From Chitinophagales bacterium (lineage in GTDB: Bacteria; Bacteroidota; Bacteroidia; Chitinophagales; CAIOSU01), in contig BPHB01000002.1 of assembly GCA_026003335.1 (NCBI GenBank), positions 310,001-374,000 of the forward strand: DNA of 64,000 bases, read 5' to 3'. Under the pieces are notes generated by a model. It was not told where the DNA came from and made no database searches. It saw only the letters and a program-made list of their open reading frames with translations. The position numbers and the translations under genes were made by a program. Shown here piece by piece: positions 39,730-49,400 of this stretch. Each line of letters opens with the position of its first letter. Position 1 is the stretch's first letter.

Positions 39730-40941
39730 ATGAAAAAATGGAATGTTCTTCTACTGGTTCTTCTGAGCATTGCCCTTCATTCCTGCACAGAAAAAGATGA
39801 CGTAAATCCGCTAAATAGTGGCAATAACCCTCCTCCTACGGATACCACCCGACCTATACCTGCCGATTCCCTGCGCCTGAATCAAATTCAGGTAATAGGT
39901 AGTCACAACAGCTACAGAATAAGAACCACCGATGCAATTTTTAATTTTCTTCAAAGCGTCAAACCCCTGCTGACCGCCTCGGGACTGAATCCTGACGAGC
40001 TGGACTATACCCATCTGCCCCTTCCCGAGCAGTTCAGCGATTACGGAATCCGCCAGATTGAACTGGATATTTTTTATGACCCCGATGGGGGGCGCTTTTA
40101 CAACAGGGGTGGTAATCAGCTGGTGCAATTACCTGTAGAATCCGGCATTCCGGAACTCAATGAGCCCGGTTTTAAAGTACTTCATATTCCGGATGTGGAT
40201 TATGAAACACATTATTTTACCTTCAAACAAGCCCTTCAGGCTGTGAAAGACTGGTCTGAAACACATCCACGGCACATACCTATTTTTATTTTAATTGAAA
40301 CCAAAGAAACCGGACTACCGGTGAGTATTCCTTTTTTAAATGTTGCTGAAGTGCTCCCCTTTGATGTAAATGCCATGAATGCCATTGATGAAGAAATAAG
40401 GGAAGTATTTGGTGCCGAACTGGAAAAGGTTATTACTCCGGATGATGTAAGAGACACTTTCCCCACCCTCAGAGACGCAATCACCAAACGTGGCTGGCCT
40501 ACCCTTGCAGAATCACGTGGTAAAGTCATTTTTCTGCTAAACAATGGAGGCACAGTTAAAGACAATTATCTACAGGGACATCCGGGTCTGCAGGGGCGTA
40601 TCTTGTTTGTAAATTCCGGTACAGACCAACCGGAGTCAGCCTTTATCATGCAAAATAATCCCCATGACACCCGCATTGAGCTATGGGTAACACAAGGATT
40701 TATCGTACGTACACGGGCTGATGACGGCACGTATGAAGCACGCACCGGTGATACCTCCAAGCGCGACCGCGCCCTGGCCAGCGGAGCCCAACTGATTTCT
40801 ACTGACTATTACCGGCCTGACCCGCGTTATCTCACCGACACTGCATGGACTGACTACCAGGTCAGCTTTGCAGGGTATGCTCCGGCACGATTGAATCCCG
40901 TATCGGGCCCGAAAAATTTTGACGGTGGTCCTTTGGAATAA
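39730..40941 (+). CDS. Lipoprotein, Ca2+-dependent phosphatidylinositol phospholipase C-like
   Basis: 403 residues from the ATG at 39730 (MKKWNVLLLVLLSIALHSC), a lipoprotein signal with C19; an upstream in-frame start at 39685 is rejected. QVIGSHNSYR carries the first catalytic histidine, IRQIELDIFYDP an acidic metal/active-site region, and HIPIFILIETKE the next conserved strand, as in the PI-PLC-C1 (phosphoinositide phospholipase C, Ca2+-dependent) family. It would cleave phosphodiester head groups at the cell envelope; substrate in this host is unknown. Confidence 0.88.
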   Translation: MKKWNVLLLVLLSIALHSCTEKDDVNPLNSGNNPPPTDTTRPIPADSLRLNQIQVIGSHNSYRIRTTDAIFNFLQSVKPLLTASGLNPDELDYTHLPLPEQFSDYGIRQIELDIFYDPDGGRFYNRGGNQLVQLPVESGIPELNEPGFKVLHIPDVDYETHYFTFKQALQAVKDWSETHPRHIPIFILIETKETGLPVSIPFLNVAEVLPFDVNAMNAIDEEIREVFGAELEKVITPDDVRDTFPTLRDAITKRGWPTLAESRGKVIFLLNNGGTVKDNYLQGHPGLQGRILFVNSGTDQPESAFIMQNNPHDTRIELWVTQGFIVRTRADDGTYEARTGDTSKRDRALASGAQLISTDYYRPDPRYLTDTAWTDYQVSFAGYAPARLNPVSGPKNFDGGPLE

Positions 40942-41051
40942 AACCCCGCCTGTGAGCTGCCTATATGATGGCACTATATTTGCCCGCCTTATTGCAAGTG
41001 CTGTCTTAACCATTTTTAACAGACCTAAACCCTTAGCTTTGATTAGTTTGC

Positions 41052-41059
41052 TAACTTTG
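41052..41059 (+). promoter_or_regulatory. -7 box of the DUF1573 gene
   Basis: TAACTTTG, perfect TAnnTTTG, 20 nt before the ATG at 41080. Confidence 0.5.
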
Positions 41060-41079
41060 TAATACCAAAAGCAGAAGTT

Positions 41080-41541
41080 ATGAAAAGATTTTATGTACTT
41101 CCCCTTATGATGGTCATAGGCATTTGCGGCCTCTTTGCCCAGGACAATCCCAATGCGCCTGTAATGACATTTGAATTTGAAACCTATGATTTTGGTGAAA
41201 TCAAAGAGGGTGATGAGGCTACAGTGGATTTTGTTTTCACCAATACCGGAATGGAGAAACTGATCATCACGGATGTAAGAGCCTCCTGCGGTTGCACCAC
41301 CCCTTATTGGTCTAAAGAACCCGTATTGCCGGGTGAAAAAGGGAAAATCACAGCCAGTTACAACACCAATGGTCGCCCCGGGCCTTTTAACAAGGCTATC
41401 ACGATCAACAGCAATGCAAAGGAAGAGTCCAAGAGAATTTTTATTAAAGGCACCGTTATAGGCAAAAACCAGCAGGAGATTTCCAAAAGCGGGGCTCCTG
41501 AGCGCACTCCCTCTATCGTGAATGATCTGAGCGATAACTAA
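41080..41541 (+). CDS. DUF1573 family periplasmic protein
   Basis: 153 residues with a signal peptide ending LFAQ. The single domain (FEFETYDFGEIKEGDEATVDFVFTNTG ... VRASCGCTTPYW ... LPGEKGKITASYNTNGRPGPFNKAITINSNA) is the DUF1573 Ig-like fold with its conserved CGC motif, very common in Bacteroidota envelopes. Function unknown. It ends in a strong terminator. Confidence 0.92.
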   Translation: MKRFYVLPLMMVIGICGLFAQDNPNAPVMTFEFETYDFGEIKEGDEATVDFVFTNTGMEKLIITDVRASCGCTTPYWSKEPVLPGEKGKITASYNTNGRPGPFNKAITINSNAKEESKRIFIKGTVIGKNQQEISKSGAPERTPSIVNDLSDN

Positions 41542-41568
41542 GGGCATCATTAGTTTACACCTCATAGT

Positions 41569-41604
41569 AAAAAACTCTGTGGTATCTTAGCCACAGAGTT
41601 TTTT
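41569..41604 (+). terminator. Hairpin terminator abutting the next start codon
   Basis: A perfect 14-bp stem (41569-41582 with 41591-41604, 8-nt loop) ending in a T run. It stops the DUF1573 transcript, yet its last base is one nucleotide before the ATG (41606) of the next gene. Confidence 0.85.
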
Positions 41605-41605
41605 T

Positions 41606-42853
41606 ATGCCTGCAATTTCAAAAAAGGGCCGGAGCATGCCGGCCTCTCCGATACGAAAGCTGGTGCCTTATGCAGAAAAAGCAAAAGCAGCCGGCAGGAA
41701 AATATATCATCTTAATATAGGCCAGCCCGACCTGGAAACCCCTCACCTGATGATAGAGGCTATTAAAAATATAGATCTTAAAGTGCTGGCATATTCCCAC
41801 TCTGCCGGTATGGAATCATACCGGAAAAAACTTGCTTCGTACTACCAACGCAACGGTATAGCAGTCACTCATGAACATTTACTGATTACTACGGGCGGCT
41901 CGGAAGCCATCCTTTTCGGTTTGTTTTCTTGTCTGGATAACGGAGATGAAATTATTATCCCGGAGCCGCTGTATGCCAACTATAATGGCTTTGCCACAGC
42001 GGGCGGCATTAAAATAAAACCGGTCACTGCAAGGATTGAAGATCATTTTGCGTTGCCTCCGGTAGGAGAATTTGAAAAACTTATCACACCGAAAACCAAA
42101 GCCATCCTCATATGCAACCCGAATAATCCAACCGGGTACCTTTACAGAAAAGAAGAACTGGAAGAACTAAGCCGGTTGGTGCGCACCCACGACCTGTTTT
42201 TGTTTGCCGATGAGGTGTATCGCGAGTATTGTTATGACGGAAGAAAGCATTACTCCATTCTAAACCTGGAAGGGCTCGAAGAACATGCCATTGTTGTAGA
42301 TTCTATTTCCAAGCGGTACAGTGCCTGTGGGGCACGCATTGGCGCACTGGTAACGCGCAACCGCCAGGTGCTGGATACAGCGCTCAAGTTTGCTCAGGCG
42401 CGTCTCAGCCCCCCTACCATTGAGCAAATTGCGGCTGAGGCAGCAGTAGATGTAGATGATGCCTATTTTAGAGCCACTATCAAGGAATATACGGCTCGCC
42501 GGAACCTTGTCGTGGCGCGCCTGAACAAAATGGAAGATGTGCTCTGCCCTAATCCGGGGGGAGCTTTTTACGTCCAGGCGCGTCTTCCGGTGGACGACTG
42601 CGACCGATTCTGCCAATGGCTGCTTGAATCGTTTGAACTAAACAACCAAACAGTGATGCTCGCCCCCGGCACAGGATTTTATGCCACCCCCGACAGGGGT
42701 AAACAGGAGGTGCGTATAGCCTATGTACTGAATACGGCTGATCTGGATAAAGCCATGGACTGCCTGGATACAGCACTGAAAGTATATCCCGGCAGAGTGG
42801 CTCCTGATACAGCCATACAGGCTTCCCGGGCAGGTCAAGCTCCACGCAGATAG
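41606..42853 (+). CDS. Class I PLP-dependent aminotransferase
   Basis: 415 residues. The N-terminus ISKKGRSMPASPIRKLVPYAEKAK is conserved in the family, which supports the start at 41606 rather than the second ATG at 41636. Landmarks: HLNIGQPDLETP, TTGGSEAI, CNPNNPTGY, FADEVYREY, PLP lysine in VDSISKRYSACGARIGAL, and C-terminal EVRIAYVL. Substrate not determinable. The 3' end overlaps the convergent dehydrogenase gene by 19 nt, and the start abuts a terminator hairpin. Confidence 0.93.
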   Translation: MPAISKKGRSMPASPIRKLVPYAEKAKAAGRKIYHLNIGQPDLETPHLMIEAIKNIDLKVLAYSHSAGMESYRKKLASYYQRNGIAVTHEHLLITTGGSEAILFGLFSCLDNGDEIIIPEPLYANYNGFATAGGIKIKPVTARIEDHFALPPVGEFEKLITPKTKAILICNPNNPTGYLYRKEELEELSRLVRTHDLFLFADEVYREYCYDGRKHYSILNLEGLEEHAIVVDSISKRYSACGARIGALVTRNRQVLDTALKFAQARLSPPTIEQIAAEAAVDVDDAYFRATIKEYTARRNLVVARLNKMEDVLCPNPGGAFYVQARLPVDDCDRFCQWLLESFELNNQTVMLAPGTGFYATPDRGKQEVRIAYVLNTADLDKAMDCLDTALKVYPGRVAPDTAIQASRAGQAPRR

Positions 42854-44037
42854 TCTTCCAGATACGCATAACGCGGAGTAAGGTGCCCGTCTTTGGTGAG
42901 TGTAGCGCGCTCTATTATCTTGCTTTCCGGTCGGAGGAGTTCTGGTATTACTATGCCCGCCATCTGCTCCCCGAAGCTCTCAGAGGCATCCCGGGGAAGT
43001 TCATTGGGGAGATTATCTACAGCAATAATATCTATACATCCGGGTTTGAAAGGTTCTGTTTCCTGCCGCCTTTGCGGATCATAGCCCCTTACCGGTTGAT
43101 CAATGGTAGTAACCCGGGTAGTAGCCGGTACAGAGCCCCCGATATCACAGGATATATCCGCAATAGTCCGGATTTTAAAATCAGGTGAACTCATTTCCTC
43201 TAGAGAAAACAAACGGGGCGCCCGGGGGTCCCAATATAGGGCGTTTATCAGTAAATCCGTACAGCGGTAATACCGGCTGAAGTCACAGATGAAATGCTGG
43301 GGCTCGCTGAAAAACTCCTGCAGATTGAAGGTTTTGCCGCTGCGGTGTGTGTAAAGGTCTTTGGGACTCAATAGAGTATAAACGGCCTGTTGGCTTTCAT
43401 TCTCCGCCAGGTAATCTTCCGCAGATAATTTTTTAATCCCAAGCAGCTGCATGATTTCGGCTGCCCCACCGGCCACTCGTCCGTCTCCGGTAATGGCGAT
43501 CCGCATAGCCGGCACATCCTTATTTTTTAGGTCTTGCTGCAGAGAGGCAAAGTCACTGTATTCCACGGCTCTTTTTATTTGAAGATTTCCGGTTCTGCGC
43601 CCCCAGGCATAAAGCCCCTCCAAAGCACCTGCGATGCCTGCCCAACGTCCAAATGCAATGAGCCGCTTACCTTGTTCATCTGTCAGGCATTCATAATCAA
43701 TGAGCCGGATGTTTCTTTTCACCACTTCCTGCAGGAGTTTGCGGTTATGCGGTTGTTTTTTGATGGTATGTGAAAAAAAAAGGTATGTTTTGTCAGGGAT
43801 GAGCTGATCGGGCGGCACCTCCTTTACACCCAAAAGGATGTCGCAGTCGGTGATCTGTTCTTCCACCGTTATTCCCTCGCTGCGATACTCCTGATCCGAA
43901 AAACACCTGTGTGGAGATGCCTGCACCTTTATTTCCAAACCCGAAAATGTGGCCATCACCAACCGGCACTGCCCGGGAGTAAGGGGGGTGCGCTTATCAG
44001 GCGGATTTTTGCCCTCTCTGATAATAGCTATCTTCAT
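42835..44037 (-). CDS. Alanine dehydrogenase/saccharopine dehydrogenase-like (AlaDH/PNT family) protein
   Basis: About 400 residues from the ATG at 44037 (MKIAIIREGKNPPDKRTPLTP); an ATG at 44046 is an alternative. REGKNPPDKRTPLTPGQC is the family N-terminal motif, LIDYECLTDEQGKRLIAFGRWAGIAGALEGLYAWG and AITGDGRVAGGAAEIMQLLGIKK (dinucleotide-binding glycine-rich loop) follow, and the C-terminal DIGGSVPATTRVTTIDQPV is as in lysine-forming saccharopine dehydrogenases of Bacteroidota. Likely an NAD(P)-linked amino-acid dehydrogenase; exact substrate uncertain. Confidence 0.87.
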   Translation of the reverse strand: MKIAIIREGKNPPDKRTPLTPGQCRLVMATFSGLEIKVQASPHRCFSDQEYRSEGITVEEQITDCDILLGVKEVPPDQLIPDKTYLFFSHTIKKQPHNRKLLQEVVKRNIRLIDYECLTDEQGKRLIAFGRWAGIAGALEGLYAWGRRTGNLQIKRAVEYSDFASLQQDLKNKDVPAMRIAITGDGRVAGGAAEIMQLLGIKKLSAEDYLAENESQQAVYTLLSPKDLYTHRSGKTFNLQEFFSEPQHFICDFSRYYRCTDLLINALYWDPRAPRLFSLEEMSSPDFKIRTIADISCDIGGSVPATTRVTTIDQPVRGYDPQRRQETEPFKPGCIDIIAVDNLPNELPRDASESFGEQMAGIVIPELLRPESKIIERATLTKDGHLTPRYAYLEDYLRGA

Positions 44038-44171
44038 CCTTTGCATACTCCGAAATTCAGCATTCCGGCTCAATTTCGGTGAATAAAAACTCAGGTAAGT
44101 AGAGACCATTTCTTTTTATTTGGAACTTTTAGCTTTGCATACGTATTAAGCTAGTGGGTTCATTGAAATAA

Positions 44172-44538
44172 GGGCCTGACCGGTATTGACAGCAGGGAAG
44201 ATGGTTTACCGGCATGCCGAGCATTGTTTGTTGGCTCGTAAATCTCAACAACACAGCTTTACTTTAAATGGCGAAGTCAATTACGCCATGGCTGCTTAAT
44301 ACAAGGTATTAAGCGCCTTTGCTCTCCATGGGTTTAACCCGATGAGCCCGCGGAAGAGCATCGTTTTTATCGGGTCGTGCGGCACGTATGCTCCGATGTG
44401 TCGTGACGTATTCAGGAGCCCGGGAGATGGTCAGGTGTGCTGCCTCAGCTTCCATCTCCTTCAATAAACAGGCAGCTAAGCATGTAGTCGGTAAATGGTC
44501 ACCTTGTCTGGACGTGGGTTCGATTCCCACCAGGTCCA
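44172..44538 (+). ncRNA. ssrA: Transfer-messenger RNA (tmRNA)
   Basis: The 5' end GGGCCTG (44172-44178) pairs with CAGGTCC (44531-44537), one G-U, to form the acceptor stem, with A44538 as discriminator and CCA not encoded. The T arm is GTGGG-TTCGATT-CCCAC. The tag reading frame at 44270-44299 is GGC GAA GTC AAT TAC GCC ATG GCT GCT TAA, giving GEVNYAMAA, the Bacteroidota GExNYA(L/M)AA type. tmRNA rescues stalled ribosomes with SmpB, encoded at 62339. The antisense frame over its 3' half is a known artefact. Confidence 0.96.
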
Positions 44539-44756
44539 CTTATTCTTTTACAATTTAGACGATTCCGCTTTCTTTCCCTTTCAGTTGAAAAGGCTTGCTT
44601 CATAAGTCATTCTGTATCGTTTCTTTCTTTATCAGCAGCAACAAATACTGTATCCGAATTACTTTGTACTGCACCCGAAACACGTTATTCCGCTGGTTAT
44701 ATGCATTTCCTCTGTAAGAGGGGTTATATCCTATCTGTTTAACTTTACTCCAGGCC

Positions 44757-45767
44757 ATGCGCATATTGATTATTCAAACGGCTTTTGCAGGTGATGTGAT
44801 ACTTGCCACCGTGCTGATTGAAAAGCTGTATGCGGCCTATCCTCAGGCAGAAATTGATTTTTTGCTGAGAAAAGGCAATGAAAATCTGCTTGAGAACAAT
44901 CCTAAAGTTAGCCATGTACTTATCTGGAATAAGCAATCTGGCAAATACCGAAACCTGCTCGCCCTGATTCCAAAGATCAGGCGCAGGGAATACGATCTGG
45001 TAGTGAATGTACAGCGATTTTTCTCCACGGGTTTGCTGACGGTTTTATCCGCAGCAAAGGAAACAACAGGATTCGCAAAAAATCCCTTATCCCTGCTTTT
45101 CAGCAGAAGAGTACCTCACACCATTATTCCGGAGAAACGCATACATGAAACAGAGAGAAATCTATCCCTCATTAGTCATCTTACAGACATTGGGCCTGTA
45201 AAACCTGTTCTCTACCCTGCCGAGAAAGACTTCCAGCGTGTAAAACCAAAGAGCAAATATATCTGCATTGCCCCTGCTTCCATCTGGTTCACGAAGCAAT
45301 GGCCTGCACATAAATGGATTGAGCTAATTCAACGGCTTGACCCCTCCTACAGCATTTATCTGCTAGGCGGCAAGGATGACTTTCACACCTGCCGGATGAT
45401 ACAGGAAAAGTCCGGAAGGCATAATGTGATTAACCTTGCTGGAGCATTAACATTTCTGGAATCGGCAGCCCTCATGAAAAATGCGGAGATGAACTACGTC
45501 CATGACTCCGCCCCGATGCACCTGGCGTCAGCCGTCAATGCTCCCGTTACGGTTATCTACTGCTCCACTATTCCGGGTTTCGGATTTACTCCTCTTTCAG
45601 ATTTTTCGGTGATCATTGAGTATCCCAATAAACTGGACTGCCGGCCATGCGGATTACATGGTTTAAAGGCTTGTCCACGAGGCCATTTTCAATGCTCGCA
45701 CATTGAGGTTTCCCAGGTGATTGCCCTGAGCCTTAAGAGGAAACAGCCGATGCAGCAGGTTCCCTGA
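44757..45767 (+). CDS. Glycosyltransferase family 9 (heptosyltransferase-like)
   Basis: 336 residues. MRILIIQTAFAGDVILATVLIEKL is the GT9 N-terminal phosphate-binding loop, IAPASIWFTKQWPAHKWIELI and YVHDSAPMHLASAVNAPVTVIYCST are the conserved C-terminal nucleotide-sugar-binding segments. By family it adds heptose or another sugar to lipopolysaccharide core on the inner face of the membrane. A TAACTTTA -7-like box ends 9 nt before the ATG. Confidence 0.93.
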   Translation: MRILIIQTAFAGDVILATVLIEKLYAAYPQAEIDFLLRKGNENLLENNPKVSHVLIWNKQSGKYRNLLALIPKIRRREYDLVVNVQRFFSTGLLTVLSAAKETTGFAKNPLSLLFSRRVPHTIIPEKRIHETERNLSLISHLTDIGPVKPVLYPAEKDFQRVKPKSKYICIAPASIWFTKQWPAHKWIELIQRLDPSYSIYLLGGKDDFHTCRMIQEKSGRHNVINLAGALTFLESAALMKNAEMNYVHDSAPMHLASAVNAPVTVIYCSTIPGFGFTPLSDFSVIIEYPNKLDCRPCGLHGLKACPRGHFQCSHIEVSQVIALSLKRKQPMQQVP

Positions 45768-46005
45768 TAAGGCTACCCTATTGAATATCCGGGCTGATTA
45801 TTATTTCATCCCTAAGATTAGCCTGCATTACATAAACCATCCCATCAGCACAGTAACCTGAATTTTCATTTAACCTCTGCACTGCGCCTTCAGTCTTCCG
45901 TATGATCTGGTTGATATCGTTTCAGTCCTTCCCTTTCTCCTAAAGTGCTGAAAAGACGTGGCCTCCTGAGTTCCGCAGCCTGGCGTTTACGGCCATTCAG
46001 ACCAA
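45768..46005 (-). other. Intergenic region with a short open fragment
   Basis: On the minus strand, 45778-45918 reads about 46 open codons (…LNENSGYCADGMVYVMQANLRDE…) bounded by stops, without a good start. It may be debris of a gene; no family recognised. Confidence 0.25.
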
Positions 46006-46368
46006 TTACTTCAATGCATATTTGGGCTGATACAGTTGCACCCAGAAATTGCCCGGCACTTTAAAGTACGTCACCAGCCCGTATCCGTGATCTTCCGGTT
46101 CCCCTTTGAATTCCACCCCTTTTTCCTTCAACTCCTTCATCGTGGTGACGATGTCATCGCAGTAAAATGAAATCTCATGTGTTCCGGAAGGAGAGCCGTG
46201 TTGTCCGCTTTCATCAGCCGGATGACAACCCATGTTAGCCTCAGGAAGCCTGAAAATGAGTCATCCTTCGCCCACATCGGTTGCCGGAAAGCCGAGCTTG
46301 TCTTTGAGAAAACTGCGAAGCGCTGCCGCATCGCTGGTATAAAACATGGTATGCACGCCTTTGATCAT
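46006..46368 (-). pseudogene. VOC/glyoxalase-family protein broken by one in-frame TGA
   Basis: Reading from the ATG at 46368 (MIKGVHTMFYTSDAAALRSFLKDKLGFP) the frame stops at a TGA (46263-46261) and continues in the same frame to the TAA at 46006. The join reads DVGEG-stop-LIFRLPEANMGCHPAD, where homologues have Trp (EGW). One G-to-A change turns TGG into TGA. The rest, through ISFYCDDIVTTMKELKEKGVEFKG to GNFWVQLYQPKY, is a complete vicinal-oxygen-chelate domain of about 120 residues. The metal-binding residues outside the stop look normal, so inactivation would be recent, or this is a sequence error. Confidence 0.85.
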
Positions 46369-46423
46369 GATATGACAGTTTTAAGAATGAAACAATTTTT
46401 TATAGCCCAACATCGCCCGCGAC

Positions 46424-49400
46424 TTAATCAGAAGTAAATCTAAGAATTCTCTTCACCCTTCTGCAATCCCCCTTTTGCACTTCAAGAAAGTATATTCCAC
46501 GGGGCATGTTCTTTAAATTCAATGTTTCGCTGGTGTTTCGCATGGTGTGCTGGAGCCAGAGCTTCCCTGCGACATCAAACAGCCGTACCTGCGATGCGTT
46601 GATTCCCTGCAAGCTGATGCGCACCTCATCGGCAACGGGATTGGGAGCAACGGAAAGCCCCAGGTCGCAATCAACTCCCACAATGGTGATACTGGTTTCC
46701 CTGGTCACTGAGGCGTGCATTCCGTTTGTATGCCACACCTTTGCCTGCAGATGAAATACCCCTGTGGTATTGAATGTGTAAGAAATCGGTTCTTCCACGT
46801 TGCTTGCCGAAGCCACTTCTACGCCATTCACGTAATAGCGTACTTCAGTGATATCCTGAAGATTGGTTTTCACCTTCAGCGGTACGCTTTTATTTACGTA
46901 GATCAGGGCATGGTTTTGCGGCTCGGCAAGCATCAGTTGCATGAAAGGCGCGGTGCCGTTTTCCTGATCATCCAGTTGGAGGAGATATGCAATAAGGTCA
47001 GATGCTTCCTGCCCGGTAAGATTAGATAAATCACTATGGCGAAGGGTATTGTCACGGGCATTCAGCGCTTCCCACAGCGTCAGCTTTGAACCGTCATGCA
47101 GATAGGGAGCGCCCAGCCATAAGCCTTTCAGTGTGGGCACATCCAGTCCCAAAAGCGGGCGGCCCAGGCGCGTGCCACTGGTAGGTTTGATGGTTCCCAC
47201 ATCGTGCAGCAGTCCCGTTTCGCTGTCGGTAAAATCCCTGCCTCCATGACAAAGGCCGCATTGCAGCCTGGCAAACACCTGCTTACCACGCTTTCCTTCT
47301 TCAGTCAGGCTGCCGTCAGCGTTGCGATAGGGGCTGATGCCGAAGTTGTCCAGTGAGGCAATGTAGGCAGCCAGGGCATCCAGATCGTCAGAAAACCCTG
47401 CCTTTGTATCGCCCATGGGCTGGCTGCGCGAGCCAACATGAAAATCCACATCACGCATGAATCCTCTTCCACCGGCAAGGTCGCGTATCTGCCCTTCAAA
47501 ATCCTGTATCTCGTCAAAATTTCCCGTCCAGTGTACCGGTCCATGCTTCATGCCTGCGCGCCCGTTGAGCGGAATGGTGTTGCGCAATCCCTCCCCGAGC
47601 TGCGTGAGGTCCCACACTCTGCCGTCATGATCTCCATCCAGATGGCACGTGGCACAGCTCAGGTATTTATCCTTGTTCATGCGGTTGTCATTGGCATTGT
47701 AAAAAATCTTTTTTCCTTTCAGTACTATGGGGTCCATGGTTTCATTCTTCACGGTCACCACGTCACCGATTTTGGTGATCTCGGCCGACACCTGGTTTAC
47801 GATCCTGGAGATATCGTAAGCGCTTATCGTCCGTGAAAGGAAGCCATGCACAAACAAGGTGTCGCCTGTTGGGCTCAGGACCAGCCCCTGTGGTGCAGCG
47901 CCAACTCCTTCAACCGAGGTTATCAGAGCGCTGGTGTAAGCATCAAACACATCCACACGGTCATTGCCTTGCATGGAAACGAAGATGAGGTTGGCAAATC
48001 GGGAGAAAGCCGCAAATGACGGAAGGTCGCCATTGTTGATGTCAATGCGGGCATTGTAATCTTCTTCGCGTGACTGAAGGTTGATGAGCGCTACCATCGG
48101 GCGTACGGTGTTTTCAAAATTCAGCGGCTCACCGTCACGCAGCAACCCGCGGAAGGTGTTGTCTTTCTTGGCAGGAACAAGCGCCAGCCGGCCATCGGGA
48201 GAAAGCGTCACTGAATTCAGGTAGTTGACCACTCCCTTGCCGCTGATCTCTGAGTCCACGCTTTGATCGGGAGCCAGCTTTACGGTTTTCAGCGGAGTGA
48301 GCGTCTCGGCATCCAACAATGCAACTTCTCCGCTATCGCGGAAATTGGTGATAAACTTTGTAACAAACAGAAGCTGATTATCTCTTGAAACGGCAAGCCC
48401 CTTCGGGAAAGAGCCGATGGCTATTTCATCTTCCACAGTGCGGGAAGACACGTCTATTTTAGCCAGCTTGCCGGTGGCATACAGGCTCACATAGGCTTTT
48501 TGCTTGTCGGGCCGGATAACCAACGCCACAGGCATAGAACCATGGGGCAACGCAATGGTTTCCATGTTGCCTGTGTTATCATCATAGATCTGAATGGTGG
48601 CGTCATCGCGATTCAGAATCCAAATTTTTCCATCGCCATCCTGTGCAAGTGATGCCGGATGTTTTCCTGTAGAAACTTCCTTCAAATAAGAAAGCGATTG
48701 GATATTGGTCTTGGTCACTGTATTGTTATCCGGATTCACATTCCATACATGGTGGCCGTCTTTATCCAGCAATATTGTTGTTGCTTGTGCGGGCAGGGCG
48801 GAATCAATCCGTTCGTGTACGGTGTGGCGGATGTTGCAGGTGCTTTGTGAAACGCCATCGTTGATTACCACCAGCACGGTGTAGGTGCCTATATTCTGGT
48901 AGATGTGATTGGCAAAGGTGTCGCTGGTAGGTCCATAGGAAGTTCCGTCTCCGAAATTCCAAAGGAAAGTTGGAGTGCCCAGCGTGTTATAGGCACGGAC
49001 TTCAAATCTGGAGTTAAAGCCTAATTCAACGAAAGACTCTCCTTTGAGTCCGCAACCCAGGAGGTGTAATGAGCTTCCGGTAGAAAATTTGCTGAGGAAG
49101 TCGGATGCCAGCGGATTGCCCGCATAATCCCGCAGTCCCCCAGCCGGCAGAAAAATTTCATACACTTTATCAGGATCCAAAGGAAATCGTGGGGTAAAAT
49201 TCACAATGCCGAACTGGTAGCTGTAGGTTCCTTCCAGGGGTTGACCTCCTAAAGGACGTACGATAAAAGTTTGCTCGTTGATGGATGCATACTCAATGCC
49301 ATCGCTGAAAGTGATTCCAATCCTGGCGGTCAATGCTTGATTGAGGGCATTATCAGCAGGCATTACCCGCGTAACCACCGGTGGAGTTCGGTCAGGATCC

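Noticed and set aside
44309-44539. Minus-strand open frame of 76 codons beginning with a Val-Gly-Ile-Glu-Pro-Thr-Ser-like stretch
   Set aside because: It is antisense to the 3' half of the tmRNA; the peptide comes from the reverse of the T arm and is a familiar annotation artefact.
45778-45918. 46-codon open stretch on the minus strand as a gene
   Set aside because: No plausible start, no recognised family; kept only as possible debris.
46006-46368. UGA read as tryptophan by an altered genetic code
   Set aside because: Several intact genes end in TGA (for example at 17835), so UGA is a normal stop.
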